This document shows, piece by piece, positions 1-7,681 of a stretch of 22,292 bases of DNA. Every line of letters starts with the position of its first letter. The stretch's first letter is position 1. A model generated the notes under the pieces. The model did not search any database. It was not told the DNA's origin and worked only from the letters and a program-made list of their open reading frames with translations. The translations under genes and the position numbers were made by a program. The stretch comes from JAVBKE01 sp031554215 (GTDB lineage: Bacteria; Bacillota; Bacilli; JARBTR01). The stretch covers positions 1-22,292 of the forward strand of contig JAVBKF010000227.1 of assembly GCA_031554215.1 (NCBI GenBank). The letters run 5' to 3'.

Positions 1-1
1 A

Positions 2-229
2 AGCAGTAGTGGGGCTACGTTTGTTAAACCTGAGGATATAGAATTCAGTGCTAAATTTAGTAAGGGGAAATTTAAATATCAACCTGCAGAAAGAGGCTGG
101 ACAAACGAAAACATAGCAAATGTAATAAATAATCCAGTCAAAACTACTAGGTCTATTAATAGAGAAACTGCAAACCCAGCTACATTATATTATATTGAGG
201 ATGTCCATTATGTTGCAGTGGAGGATTGA
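2..229 (+). CDS. C-terminal fragment of a colicin E5-like RNase toxin domain (partial)
   Basis: This reading frame is open from the left edge of the window to a TGA at 227-229 (75 codons visible), so the start lies outside. It contains the segments GWTNENIANVINNPVKTTRS and NPATLYYIEDVHYVAVED. This pattern (Gly-Trp-Thr near the start, Asn-Pro-x-Lys-Thr, then Pro-Ala-Thr-x-Tyr-Tyr and a Tyr-Val-x-Val strand) resembles the C-terminal tRNA-cleaving domain of colicin E5 and related polymorphic-toxin tips. In that family the last strand normally continues with a Thr-Gly-Glu-Ile-like segment and a short tail. Here the frame stops just before it, although the DNA after the stop still encodes a similar Ser-Gly/Glu-Ile run in shifted frames, so the 3' end may be decayed. 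No immunity gene is recognisable before rpsO. Identification is by remembered family pattern and is moderately sure. Confidence 0.5.
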   Translation, partial: SSSGATFVKPEDIEFSAKFSKGKFKYQPAERGWTNENIANVINNPVKTTRSINRETANPATLYYIEDVHYVAVED

Positions 230-336
230 TGTCAGGATGAAATCTATAAGTTCTTTTTTCGTATTCGTCTGGAAATGATTTTTTATTTTATTTCCAAAAT
301 AATTACACTTCAAAACTGAAATAATTGATAATATAC

Positions 337-365
337 TTGCTTTTTCCGCCAAATAATTGTATTGT
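337..365 (+). promoter_or_regulatory. Probable sigma-A promoter for rpsO
   Basis: TTGCTT at 337-342 and TATTGT at 360-365 are separated by 17 bases. Transcription would begin around 372 and include the hairpin leader ahead of rpsO. The hexamers are imperfect, so confidence is moderate. Confidence 0.45.
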
Positions 366-380
366 ATTAAAGGTTAGAAC

Positions 381-423
381 CTTTTCTTGGCACTACGCAT
401 CACCAACGAGTTGCTAGGAAAAT
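381..423 (+). promoter_or_regulatory. Probable S15 autoregulatory leader hairpin upstream of rpsO
   Basis: TTTTCTTGGCA (382-392) can pair along its full length with TGCTAGGAAAA (412-422), using two G-U wobbles, around a 19-base loop. The structure ends about 15 bases before the AAGGAGG ribosome binding site. S15 is known to repress its own mRNA in several bacteria through a structured leader; this position and stem fit that role. The exact S15-binding determinants were not verified. Confidence 0.5.
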
Positions 424-453
424 GGGGATTATAGAAAAAGGAGGTGGCTTTAG

Positions 454-723
454 ATGGCAATGACAAATGAGCGCAAGAACGAGCTTATCACTGAGTTTAG
501 AACACATGAAAGTGATACTGGTTCACCAGAAGTTCAAATCGCTGTCCTAACTGAAGCAATCAATACGCTAAACGATCATTTACGTACGCATAAGAAGGAT
601 CATCACTCACGTCGTGGACTTCTTAAAATGGTTGGTAGAAGACGTAACTTGCTGGTATATCTTCGTAATAAAGATGTAACACGTTACCGCACATTGATTA
701 ATAAACTAGGATTACGTAGATAG
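454..723 (+). CDS. rpsO: 30S ribosomal protein S15
   Basis: The 89-residue product matches S15 of Bacillus throughout, including the hallmark stretches ESDTGSPEVQIAVLT, LRTHKKDHHSRRGLL and the C-terminal YRTLINKLGLRR. S15 is a primary 16S rRNA-binding protein; it contacts the central-domain three-way junction early in 30S assembly and later forms an inter-subunit bridge. The ATG at 454 has a strong AAGGAGG about ten bases upstream. A second in-frame ATG at 460 is less well placed. The gene is followed directly by a Rho-independent terminator and lies upstream of pnp, the usual rpsO-pnp order. The S15-like leader and own promoter suggest autoregulated, separate expression. What is missing on the upstream side is the usual truB-ribF; a toxin fragment is found there instead. 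Confidence 0.98.
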   Translation: MAMTNERKNELITEFRTHESDTGSPEVQIAVLTEAINTLNDHLRTHKKDHHSRRGLLKMVGRRRNLLVYLRNKDVTRYRTLINKLGLRR

Positions 724-730
724 TTTTCTG

Positions 731-755
731 AAAAAGCGGGATTTCCCGCTTTTTT
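731..755 (+). terminator. Rho-independent terminator after rpsO
   Basis: AAAAAGCGGG (731-740) pairs perfectly with CCCGCTTTTT (745-754) around ATTT, giving a GC-rich stem with a T-run. It starts seven bases after the rpsO stop and would separate rpsO from most pnp transcription. Confidence 0.9.
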
Positions 756-892
756 GTATATGAAGGGTTGCCTAAACAAGGGGAGCGCACGATAGCAGTG
801 TGTTTGTCTTTAAATGGTGGATGCACTTGTAAGGCAGGGCACTTACCTTATAGGCGCGGTATCAATGATGATGGTGTTTGGCAATCGACGTT

Positions 893-1021
893 AGAAAGCT
901 GCAACTTTAGGATATTCCCCATTTCATTGAGGTGTCCACTAGATTCATTACGGGTTGGTAATAACGCAGAATCAGTGGAAGACTGAATGAAATTGAGAAT
1001 CCTCTAGTATTAGCACTTTCT
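893..1021 (+). promoter_or_regulatory. Long nested hairpin in the pnp leader
   Basis: The 335 bases between rpsO and pnp hold no convincing gene. Four pairs of complementary segments nest inside one another: AGAAAG+TGC (893-902) with GCA+CTTTCT (1013-1021); GGAT..TC (910-917) with GAATCC (997-1002); ATTTCATT (921-928) with AATGAAAT (986-993); and CCACT+GATTC (936-946, one bulged A) with GAATC+AGTGG (969-978). The whole would fold as one long interrupted stem ending about 38 bases before the pnp start codon. It may be an RNA regulatory leader, since in E. coli pnp is controlled post-transcriptionally through a leader stem cut by RNase III. It could instead be a degenerate intergenic repeat. 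The pairing is seen directly; the function is inference. A smaller hairpin (829-851) lies upstream. Confidence 0.5.
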
Positions 1022-1058
1022 TAGCGCGAAATAAATTTTATCAAAGAGAGGTTTACAA

Positions 1059-3176
1059 ATGGAACAAGCGAAGAAGCAAGTATTTAAGATGGATTGGGCA
1101 GGGCGAGAATTAACAATTGAAGTGGGACAACTTGCAAAGCAGGCAAATGCTTCGGCACTGGTACGGTATGGTGATTCTGTTGTACTCAGTACGGTTACTG
1201 CATCAAGAGAGCCAAAACAAGCTGATTTCTTCCCACTAACAGTGAATTATGAAGAAAAAATGTATGCAGTAGGTAAAGTACCTGGTGGATTTATTAAACG
1301 TGAAGGTCGCCCAAGTGAGCGTGCGACACTAGCATCAAGATTAATTGATAGACCTCTAAGACCGTTATTTGCAGATGGATTCCGCAATGATATACATGTC
1401 AATAATATGGTGCTCAGTGTAGAGCAAGATTGTTCTACGGAGATGGCAGCGATGTTTGGGTCATCACTAGCTTTGTCCATTTCAAACATTCCGTTTGCAG
1501 GACCAATTGCTGGAGTCGTTGTTGGGCGCGTCGATGGGGAATTTGTACTAAATCCATCTGTCGAACAAATGGAAGAGAGTGATATTAACCTGACCGTTGC
1601 AGGGACGAAAGTGGCTGTAAACATGGTTGAGGCTGGTGCAAATGAAGTGCCTGAGATGATTATGCTAGAGGCGATTTTGTTTGGACATGAAGAAATCAAA
1701 CGTTTAGTGGCTTTCCAAGAAGAAATTGTCCGAGCAGTTGGTATTCCGAAAACGGAATATCCATTGTTTGTGCTTGACCCAGATGTGCACAAAGAAGTTG
1801 AAGCAATGTGTCTCGCAGAAATGAAAGTAGCTGTTCAAACGGAAGAGAAACATGCCCGTGAAGAAGCGATTGATGCTGTGAAGAAGTCAGTACTCGCCAA
1901 ATTTGTAGAGCGTGAAACAGACGATGCGAAAATGAAACAAGTGAATGAAAGTCTTTCGACACATGTGAAGGAAGAGGTTCGTCGTTTAATTACAGAAGAT
2001 AAAGTCCGTCCTGATGGCAGAAAAGTGGATGAAATTCGTCCGCTAGCATCAGAGGTTGGCGTATTGCCAAGAACACACGGAACTGGGCTATTTACGCGTG
2101 GGCAAACACAAGTACTTAGCGTTTGTACGTTAGGTGCAATGGGCGACCAACAGAAACTTGATGGTCTAGGACTTGAAGAAACGAAACGCTTTATGCACCA
2201 CTATAATTTCCCTTCATTCAGTGTTGGAGAAACTAGACCAAGTCGTGGACCTGGTCGTCGTGAAATTGGTCACGGAGCACTTGGAGAAAGAGCCCTTGAA
2301 CCGATTATTCCAAATGAGAAGGATTTTCCTTATACAATCCGCCTTGTTTCTGAGGTGTTAGAATCAAATGGTTCCTCTTCACAAGCGAGTATTTGTGGAT
2401 CAGTTCTTGCCTTGATGGATGCGGGTGTGCCAATTAAAGCACCAGTAGCTGGTATTGCGATGGGACTTGTTAAATCAGGAGAGAACTACACAATTCTTTC
2501 TGATATTCAAGGAATGGAAGATCATCTTGGCGACATGGACTTTAAAGTAGCTGGTACTGCAAAAGGGGTTACTGCACTGCAAATGGACATTAAGATTGCG
2601 GGACTCACGAAAGATATTCTTGAGGAGGCTTTGGTACAAGCGCAAGCTGGTCGTAACCACATCCTTGAGCATATGCTCACTGCACTCGATAAGCCAAGAA
2701 ATGAATTATCTAAATTTGCACCGAAAATTGAAGTGATGATGATTAATCCAGACAAAATCCGCGATGTGATTGGACCTGGTGGAAAGCAAATTAACAAAAT
2801 CATTGATGAAACTGGTGTCAAAATTGATATCGAGCAAGACGGCACTGTTTATATCGCTTCTTCTGATGCGGATATGATCAATACTGCTAAGAAAATTATT
2901 GAAGAGCTGACGCGCGAAGTAGAAGTTGGACAATTATATCTTGGAAAAATCATTTCAATTAAGGACTTTGGTTGCTTTATAGAACTATTCCCAGGTAAAG
3001 AAGGCATGTGCCATATCTCTGAACTTGCTTTAGAGCGTGTGAAGAAAGTGGATGATGTGGTGAAACTGGGCGAGGAAATCCTTGTGAAGGTACTGAAAGT
3101 TGACGATCAAGGAAAAATTAGCTTGTCACGTAAGGTAGTCCTGAAAGAACAAGGTGCAACGGTTCCAAGTAAATAA
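1059..3176 (+). CDS. pnp: Polyribonucleotide nucleotidyltransferase (PNPase)
   Basis: The 705-residue protein has the full PNPase architecture. A first RNase PH-like core lies at about residues 10-145, then an all-helical linker, and a second RNase PH core at about 310-540. A KH domain (about 553-615) carries GPGGK near residue 572, and an S1 RNA-binding domain spans about 624-693. The catalytic set of the second core is intact in EDHLGDMDFK: D488, D494 and K496 correspond to E. coli D486, D492 and K494. The enzyme degrades RNA 3' to 5' by phosphorolysis to nucleoside diphosphates and is part of mRNA turnover in the cytoplasm. Length equals the Bacillus protein. AGAGAGG lies just upstream of the ATG. 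It follows rpsO as usual and ends in its own terminator; the structured leader before it may control its expression. Confidence 0.98.
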   Translation: MEQAKKQVFKMDWAGRELTIEVGQLAKQANASALVRYGDSVVLSTVTASREPKQADFFPLTVNYEEKMYAVGKVPGGFIKREGRPSERATLASRLIDRPLRPLFADGFRNDIHVNNMVLSVEQDCSTEMAAMFGSSLALSISNIPFAGPIAGVVVGRVDGEFVLNPSVEQMEESDINLTVAGTKVAVNMVEAGANEVPEMIMLEAILFGHEEIKRLVAFQEEIVRAVGIPKTEYPLFVLDPDVHKEVEAMCLAEMKVAVQTEEKHAREEAIDAVKKSVLAKFVERETDDAKMKQVNESLSTHVKEEVRRLITEDKVRPDGRKVDEIRPLASEVGVLPRTHGTGLFTRGQTQVLSVCTLGAMGDQQKLDGLGLEETKRFMHHYNFPSFSVGETRPSRGPGRREIGHGALGERALEPIIPNEKDFPYTIRLVSEVLESNGSSSQASICGSVLALMDAGVPIKAPVAGIAMGLVKSGENYTILSDIQGMEDHLGDMDFKVAGTAKGVTALQMDIKIAGLTKDILEEALVQAQAGRNHILEHMLTALDKPRNELSKFAPKIEVMMINPDKIRDVIGPGGKQINKIIDETGVKIDIEQDGTVYIASSDADMINTAKKIIEELTREVEVGQLYLGKIISIKDFGCFIELFPGKEGMCHISELALERVKKVDDVVKLGEEILVKVLKVDDQGKISLSRKVVLKEQGATVPSK

Positions 3177-3202
3177 AGAATTTATGAAACGAATAAAAAT
3201 GG

Positions 3203-3236
3203 TCAGCCCACGAAAAACAATATGTGGGCTGATTTT
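3203..3236 (+). terminator. Rho-independent terminator after pnp
   Basis: TCAGCCCAC (3203-3211) pairs with GTGGGCTGA (3224-3232) around a 12-base loop and is followed by TTTT. It lies 27 bases after the pnp stop. Confidence 0.85.
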
Positions 3237-3525
3237 CTATTGACTTGCTGTTCTCATAGCTGGGAAATAGGCGTAGGGCAAGCTGGAATGGGAAGGATGG
3301 TCCGGCCTAGACTTATGCAGTAACATTGGGCTGGAACGTCTATGAGCATACGCTGGTTTATCGGAATGCTTGCTTTGTTCTGAACGGTGTGCCTTACGAT
3401 CCTAGCTTTATCGCGCGTTTGTGTAAGTGTGGGTAAGCTAGCCTATCTGCATACAAGTTCAAGTTGTCTGTTAGTGATCTCCATGGTAGCGTTATCCTGC
3501 TACGCATGGGTGCCTGATAAAAAGC
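3237..3525. other. Intergenic region without a recognisable gene; contains a hairpin
   Basis: I see no supported coding sequence between the pnp terminator and the promoter of the M16 peptidase. In Bacillus this position often holds ylxY, which is absent. The clearest structure is CCATGGTAGC (3481-3490) pairing with GCTAC-G-CATGG (3499-3509) with one bulged G and an 8-base loop. Looser complementary pairs also occur: CTCATAG 3253-3259 with CTATGAG 3340-3346, and a CTAGCTT/AAGCTAG pair near 3400-3440. No T-run follows the main hairpin, so it is not an obvious terminator. Confidence 0.4.
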
Positions 3526-3555
3526 GTGATATTTTCCTGCATAATAGTGTAAAAT
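3526..3555 (+). promoter_or_regulatory. Candidate promoter for the M16 peptidase
   Basis: GTGATA (3526-3531) and TAAAAT (3550-3555) are 18 bases apart and lie 25 bases ahead of the start codon. The -10 is good and the -35 weak. Confidence 0.35.
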
Positions 3556-3580
3556 AGGATGAATAGAATGGAGGATGTAC

Positions 3581-4801
3581 ATGGATAAGTTAGTATGTAA
3601 TAACGGCGTACGTGTTGTGCTGGAGAATATCCCAACAGTACGATCAGTTGCAATTGGTTTATGGATGAAAACGGGTTCTCGTAATGAAACAGCGATTAAT
3701 AATGGGATTTCACATTTTATAGAGCATATGTTTTTCAAAGGGACGACGACACGGTCTGCCAAGGATATTGCAGAATGTTTTGATGGGATTGGCGGACAGG
3801 TCAATGCATTTACCTCAAAGGAATATACTTGTTATTATGCAAAAGTACTTGATACGCATGCCGATTTTGCCTTAGAGGTGTTAGCCGACATGTTCTTTAA
3901 CTCGACTTTCCTTGATGAGGAAATGGCGAAGGAGAAGAATGTTGTTTTTGAAGAAATCAAAATGTATGAAGATACACCTGATGATATGGTGCACGATCTA
4001 TTAGGGCGCGCTACATATGGCAGTAATTCGCTTGGTTATCCGATTTTAGGAACAGAAGAACATTTAAATTCGTTCACAAGTGATACCCTGAAAAATTATA
4101 TCAATGAATGTTATACGCCTGATAAGGTTGTTGTTTCAATTGCAGGGAATATTGATAAAAGTTTCATGAAAAAAGTCGATGCGATCTTTGGAAGCTTCAC
4201 GCGAAACACCAGTGGATGCATACCATCTAAGCCAGAATTCCATTTCGAGAATATTTATAAGAAAAAGGAAACGGAACAGGCACATCTGGTGCTCGGTTAT
4301 GAAGGACTTGACGCAGGGCATGAGGATATTTATAGCCTGATTATCATGAACAATATCTTGGGTGGATCAATGAGTAGCCGGTTATTCCAAGAAGTGCGCG
4401 AACAAAGAGGGCTGGCTTATAGTATTTATTCCTACCACTCGTCTTTTCAAGACTCAGGTGTTGTTGCCATTTATGGTGGTACTGGGGCAGGCCAGGTGTC
4501 AACGTTAATGGAGACGATCCAGTCTACACTGGGTGATTTTAAGAAAGAAGGAATCACTGAGAAGGAGCTGAAGAATGCCAAAGAGCAACTGAAAGGCAAT
4601 TTGATGTTGTCACTAGAAAGCACCAAATCACGAATGACCCGAAATGGGAAAAATGAGTTGTTACTTGGCAGTCATCGTTCTTTAGATGAAGTTGTTCAGT
4701 TAATTGACAAGGTCAATGCTGTTAGCGTTCAGTCGATGATTGAACAGACATTTGGTGACAAGCATTCATCAGCATTAATTGGTCCACAAAATATTTTTTA
4801 G
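3581..4801 (+). CDS. mlpA: M16 family zinc peptidase (MlpA/YmxG-like)
   Basis: This 406-residue protein matches the Bacillus processing-protease-like M16 peptidase that usually follows pnp. The inverted zinc motif is intact as HFIEH (H45, E48, H49), and the third ligand is supplied by the EEIKMYED segment (about E125). The C-terminal half carries the family signature GGSMSSRLFQEVREQRGLAY, which forms the second, non-catalytic half of the chamber. M16 peptidases degrade or trim peptides in a closed chamber; the physiological substrate in Bacillales is not well established. An ATG at 3575 exists in frame but abuts the GGAGG at 3570-3574, so the ATG at 3581, with six bases of spacing, is the better start. 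No signal peptide is seen, so it is probably cytoplasmic. It appears monocistronic, followed by a strong terminator. Confidence 0.92.
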   Translation: MDKLVCNNGVRVVLENIPTVRSVAIGLWMKTGSRNETAINNGISHFIEHMFFKGTTTRSAKDIAECFDGIGGQVNAFTSKEYTCYYAKVLDTHADFALEVLADMFFNSTFLDEEMAKEKNVVFEEIKMYEDTPDDMVHDLLGRATYGSNSLGYPILGTEEHLNSFTSDTLKNYINECYTPDKVVVSIAGNIDKSFMKKVDAIFGSFTRNTSGCIPSKPEFHFENIYKKKETEQAHLVLGYEGLDAGHEDIYSLIIMNNILGGSMSSRLFQEVREQRGLAYSIYSYHSSFQDSGVVAIYGGTGAGQVSTLMETIQSTLGDFKKEGITEKELKNAKEQLKGNLMLSLESTKSRMTRNGKNELLLGSHRSLDEVVQLIDKVNAVSVQSMIEQTFGDKHSSALIGPQNIF

Positions 4802-4832
4802 TCGGTTCTGACTGGGGCTCTGATAAGAAAAT

Positions 4833-4868
4833 GAGACGCTATCTGCATGCTAGGTAGGTCTCTTTTTT
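4833..4868 (+). terminator. Rho-independent terminator after the M16 peptidase
   Basis: GAGAC (4833-4837) with GTCTC (4858-4862), and the inner CTATC (4839-4843) with GGTAG (4853-4857), form a ten-pair stem with one bulged G. Six Ts follow. Confidence 0.85.
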
Positions 4869-4960
4869 CATGTCTGTATTTGAGGCGACGATGACAACGC
4901 CAAGATCAGTCGGAAATGCTGATTTTTATTTAGAATCATTATTTTTAGTAGCAACGATCA

Positions 4961-4989
4961 TGTAGAAAAGTGTAGATTTATGATACAAT
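4961..4989 (+). promoter_or_regulatory. Extended -10 promoter for the yjjI-yjjW operon
   Basis: TGATACAAT at 4981-4989 is an extended -10 element (TG-n-TACAAT). The -35 position (4961-4966, TGTAGA) is poor, which suggests reliance on the extended -10 or on an activator. I did not find a clear FNR or Rex box, although the product is an oxygen-sensitive enzyme. Confidence 0.5.
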
Positions 4990-5018
4990 ATGGAGGACAA
5001 AACACTGGAGGTATTTAA

Positions 5019-6509
5019 ATGGGCGCATTAGAAATCATTCAAGATAAGACATTAACTTTTGAACAAAAAGTTGTAGCACTCGCTAGAGATGCAGAAAATA
5101 GTCTATCTGTATTAAACCTATCAGAGGATGCTAAATCAATGCTTGATAAAGGCATTATTTGTGATCTGTTTGAAGGTGCAGCGCCCTACCGGCCGAGATA
5201 CATATTACCTGATTATGAAAAGTTTATCAAGCAAGGCTCTGCATTTTTGCGTTTAGAGTCAGCGGCAGATATTTGGGAAGCAGTCAATCATCTGTTGATT
5301 CTGTATAAACATGTACCATCAATCACAACACAACCTGTATTTGTTGGTAACCTAGATAAGTTATTGGAGCCATTTGTGACCGATATAGATGAGGCGAGAA
5401 AAGCAGTGAAATTCTTACTCGTGCATATTGATCGCACGATTACGGATTCATTTTGTCATGCCAATATTGGTCCAGAAGAGACGCAGATTGGCAACCTGAT
5501 TCTTGAAGTGGAAAGAGAACTTCAAGATGCCATTCCTAATATTACATTAAAATATGATGAAAATGTAACGCCAGATCACTTTGCGATCGAGGCGATTCGG
5601 ACGTCTCTAGCCACTGCAAAGCCTAGTTTTGCGAATCATTCAATGTTTACAGAGGATTTAGGCGAGCGCTACGGGATTGCTAGCTGCTACAATGGCTTAC
5701 ACATTGGTGGTGGTGCTTATACACTTTCGAGGCTCGTACTCGCAAAACTCGCACCAGAAGCTGCAGATGAGCATGATTTCTTAGACAATGTTTTGCCTCA
5801 CGCGGTTCATACGATGGCTGATTTGATGGATGAGCGAATCAATTTCTTTGTGAATGAAAGCCAGTTCTTTGAAACTAGTTTTCTGGTGCAGGAAGGCTTG
5901 GTTGATCGCAATCGCTTCACTGGTATGTTTGGGATTGTTGGACTTGCGGAATGCGTCAATATTTTGCTCTGTGCCGAGGAGCAGAAGGACCGCTTCGGCT
6001 ATAGTGAGCGCGCGAATGAACTTGGTTTGAAAATCGTTCGCACGATGGAAACGGAACTTGCGACGAGACAAAACGCCCATTGCGTACACACGGATGGTAA
6101 ATTTCTTTTGCATGCCCAAGTAGGGATTGAAACTGATTTTGGGATTAGCCCGGGATGCCGTGTGCCAATTGGTGAGGAGCCAACACTATTAGATCACATC
6201 AAACAAACAGCACTTTATCATCAATATTTCCCGAGCGGGATTGGCGATATTTTTCCATTTGATGAGGTGGCAGGTAAGAACCCAGCTTACATCCTTGACA
6301 TCATTAAAGGAGCATTTCATTCAGGGATGCGTTATTTCTCAACCTATGGAAGTGATAGCGATGTGATTCGCATTACTGGATATCTGGTGAAACGTTCTGA
6401 TATGGAGAAACTTGATCGTGGTGAAGCTGTCCTCAATGATGCTGTTGTTCTGGGGCTAGGTTCAGTCAAGAATGCGAAAATTTTAGAAAGAAAAGTACGC
6501 AATGTCTAA
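5019..6509 (+). CDS. yjjI: YjjI-family glycyl radical enzyme
   Basis: The 496-residue protein resembles the YjjI family of glycyl radical enzymes from end to end. The C-terminal glycine radical loop is RITGY, with the radical glycine at G454, and the likely thiyl-radical cysteine is C223 in ASCYNGLHIGGGAY. It is not pyruvate formate-lyase: the adjacent Cys-Cys pair of PFL is absent and the protein is much shorter. Such enzymes carry a stable backbone radical made by a partner radical SAM activase and work only without oxygen. The reaction of YjjI is not settled as far as I know. Its activase is encoded immediately downstream with an overlap, so the pair forms one operon. In E. coli yjjI lies next to the deo genes; here a nucleoside hydrolase locus follows 2.3 kb on. 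The start has GGAGG (5007-5011) at good spacing. Confidence 0.88.
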   Translation: MGALEIIQDKTLTFEQKVVALARDAENSLSVLNLSEDAKSMLDKGIICDLFEGAAPYRPRYILPDYEKFIKQGSAFLRLESAADIWEAVNHLLILYKHVPSITTQPVFVGNLDKLLEPFVTDIDEARKAVKFLLVHIDRTITDSFCHANIGPEETQIGNLILEVERELQDAIPNITLKYDENVTPDHFAIEAIRTSLATAKPSFANHSMFTEDLGERYGIASCYNGLHIGGGAYTLSRLVLAKLAPEAADEHDFLDNVLPHAVHTMADLMDERINFFVNESQFFETSFLVQEGLVDRNRFTGMFGIVGLAECVNILLCAEEQKDRFGYSERANELGLKIVRTMETELATRQNAHCVHTDGKFLLHAQVGIETDFGISPGCRVPIGEEPTLLDHIKQTALYHQYFPSGIGDIFPFDEVAGKNPAYILDIIKGAFHSGMRYFSTYGSDSDVIRITGYLVKRSDMEKLDRGEAVLNDAVVLGLGSVKNAKILERKVRNV

Positions 6510-7341
6510 TGGGAAAATTAATCGGCTGATTCCGTTCAGTTCTGTTGATGGGCCTGGGAACCGGTTTGCGATTTTTTTACAGGGATGCATGTTCAATTGC
6601 TTGTATTGCCATAATCCAGAAACAATCAATGATTGTATTCACTGTGGTATTTGCGTGCCTTCTTGCCAGTCAGAAGCCTTAATGATAAAGAATGGTAAGG
6701 TCATCTATCGTTCAGATAATTGCACTGAGTGTGATGCCTGCTTGAGAAGCTGTCCGCATTTATCTTCGCCGAAAGTGCTTCACCTCACAGCGGAGGCAGT
6801 CATGGCTGAGATTCATAAGGTACGCCCATTTATTCGCGGGATTACTGTCTCTGGTGGTGAGTGTACATTGCAAAAGGATTTTCTGATTGCACTGTTTGAG
6901 CTAGCAAAGGCGGAGGGGCTGACTACGTTTATTGACACGAATGGCGGTGTCCCGCTATGGAATTCCGAGGCGCTAATGAATCTGACGGACGGCGTGATGC
7001 TTGATGTCAAGGCGTTCGATAGCGAGAAGCATCGGCAGCTGACTGGTGTCAGGAATGAAAATGTATTGAAGAACTTAACGTACTGTGCGGCATTAGGCAA
7101 ACTGTTTGAAGTAAGAACTGTTGTGCTAGTTGGTGATTTTGATTGTGAAAATACAGTAATAAATGTAGCAGAAATCGTTGCGAAGACTGATGAGAATGTT
7201 CGCTATAAGCTCATTAAGTATCGGCACTGGGGCGTGCGCGAAGCTTATTTGCCACAGCTAGCAAGGCCAACAGATGTGCAAATGATGAAGCTAGCGGAAA
7301 TTGTTCGTGGGAAAGGATTAGCGGATGTTGTGATTGTTTAA
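6502..7341 (+). CDS. yjjW: YjjW-family glycyl radical enzyme activase (radical SAM)
   Basis: This 279-residue protein has the layout of glycyl radical enzyme activases with an extra ferredoxin insert. The radical SAM cluster motif CMFNCLYC (C29, C33, C36) is followed by two four-cysteine Fe-S motifs, C45-C48-C51-C55 and C74-C77-C80-C84. The SAM-binding TVSGGE segment then follows near residue 117. It would cleave S-adenosylmethionine reductively and abstract hydrogen from the radical glycine of the YjjI partner. Its ATG lies inside the last codons of yjjI (8-base overlap) with only a weak purine stretch upstream, which points to translational coupling. No obvious terminator follows within the next 100 bases. 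The partner assignment is well supported by the pairing of the two families. Confidence 0.88.
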   Translation: MSNGKINRLIPFSSVDGPGNRFAIFLQGCMFNCLYCHNPETINDCIHCGICVPSCQSEALMIKNGKVIYRSDNCTECDACLRSCPHLSSPKVLHLTAEAVMAEIHKVRPFIRGITVSGGECTLQKDFLIALFELAKAEGLTTFIDTNGGVPLWNSEALMNLTDGVMLDVKAFDSEKHRQLTGVRNENVLKNLTYCAALGKLFEVRTVVLVGDFDCENTVINVAEIVAKTDENVRYKLIKYRHWGVREAYLPQLARPTDVQMMKLAEIVRGKGLADVVIV

Positions 7342-7681
7342 TTACATTGGCATAGATAAGGATGGGTCATTGATTCGCTAAGTAACAATCGCTAGTAATG
7401 TCATGTTGAAAGTAAGGTTTCAAATAGATTGCGCGGAGAGGGAGCTACTTGGGCTTCATTTTTGTGTTGATTTGAAGGGAGAACGGTTTTCACCAGTCTA
7501 GACATGCCTGAATACTCATCATGCAGCGGGCGAGTGGAGCGCATATTGCCAGAAAAAAGCAATGACTGTTCCGCTCGCTGGCGCTTCCTTCACTGAGTTG
7601 ACTCGGCACTCAAATGCTAGGTTTCTGTAGAAGTTACATGATCTGGACGAACGAAACTAATGTGTTAGAAACACTGTGAGA
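7342..7681. other. Intergenic region between convergent yjjW and the radical SAM gene
   Basis: I find no supported gene in these 340 bases between two convergent genes. GCGGGCGAGTGG (7526-7537) and CCGCTCGCTGGC (7571-7582) can form an imperfect stem of about 11 pairs with a 33-base loop containing an A-run, perhaps a weak terminator for the minus-strand gene. Near 7373-7396 there is a loose direct repeat of TCGCTA(A)GTAA. Confidence 0.35.

Noticed and set aside
768..986. 72-codon open frame between rpsO and pnp with a TTG start
   Set aside because: No ribosome binding site, no recognisable composition or motif, and it overlaps the nested palindrome that better explains this DNA.
1247..1962. 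Long minus-strand open frames inside pnp
   Set aside because: They are antisense to a fully conserved PNPase and show no ribosome binding sites or recognisable domains.
3575..3580. Earlier ATG for the M16 peptidase
   Set aside because: It directly abuts the GGAGG, leaving no spacing; the next ATG at 3581 is correctly placed.
5019..6509. Pyruvate formate-lyase
   Set aside because: The protein is far shorter, lacks the adjacent catalytic Cys-Cys pair, and resembles YjjI along its whole length.
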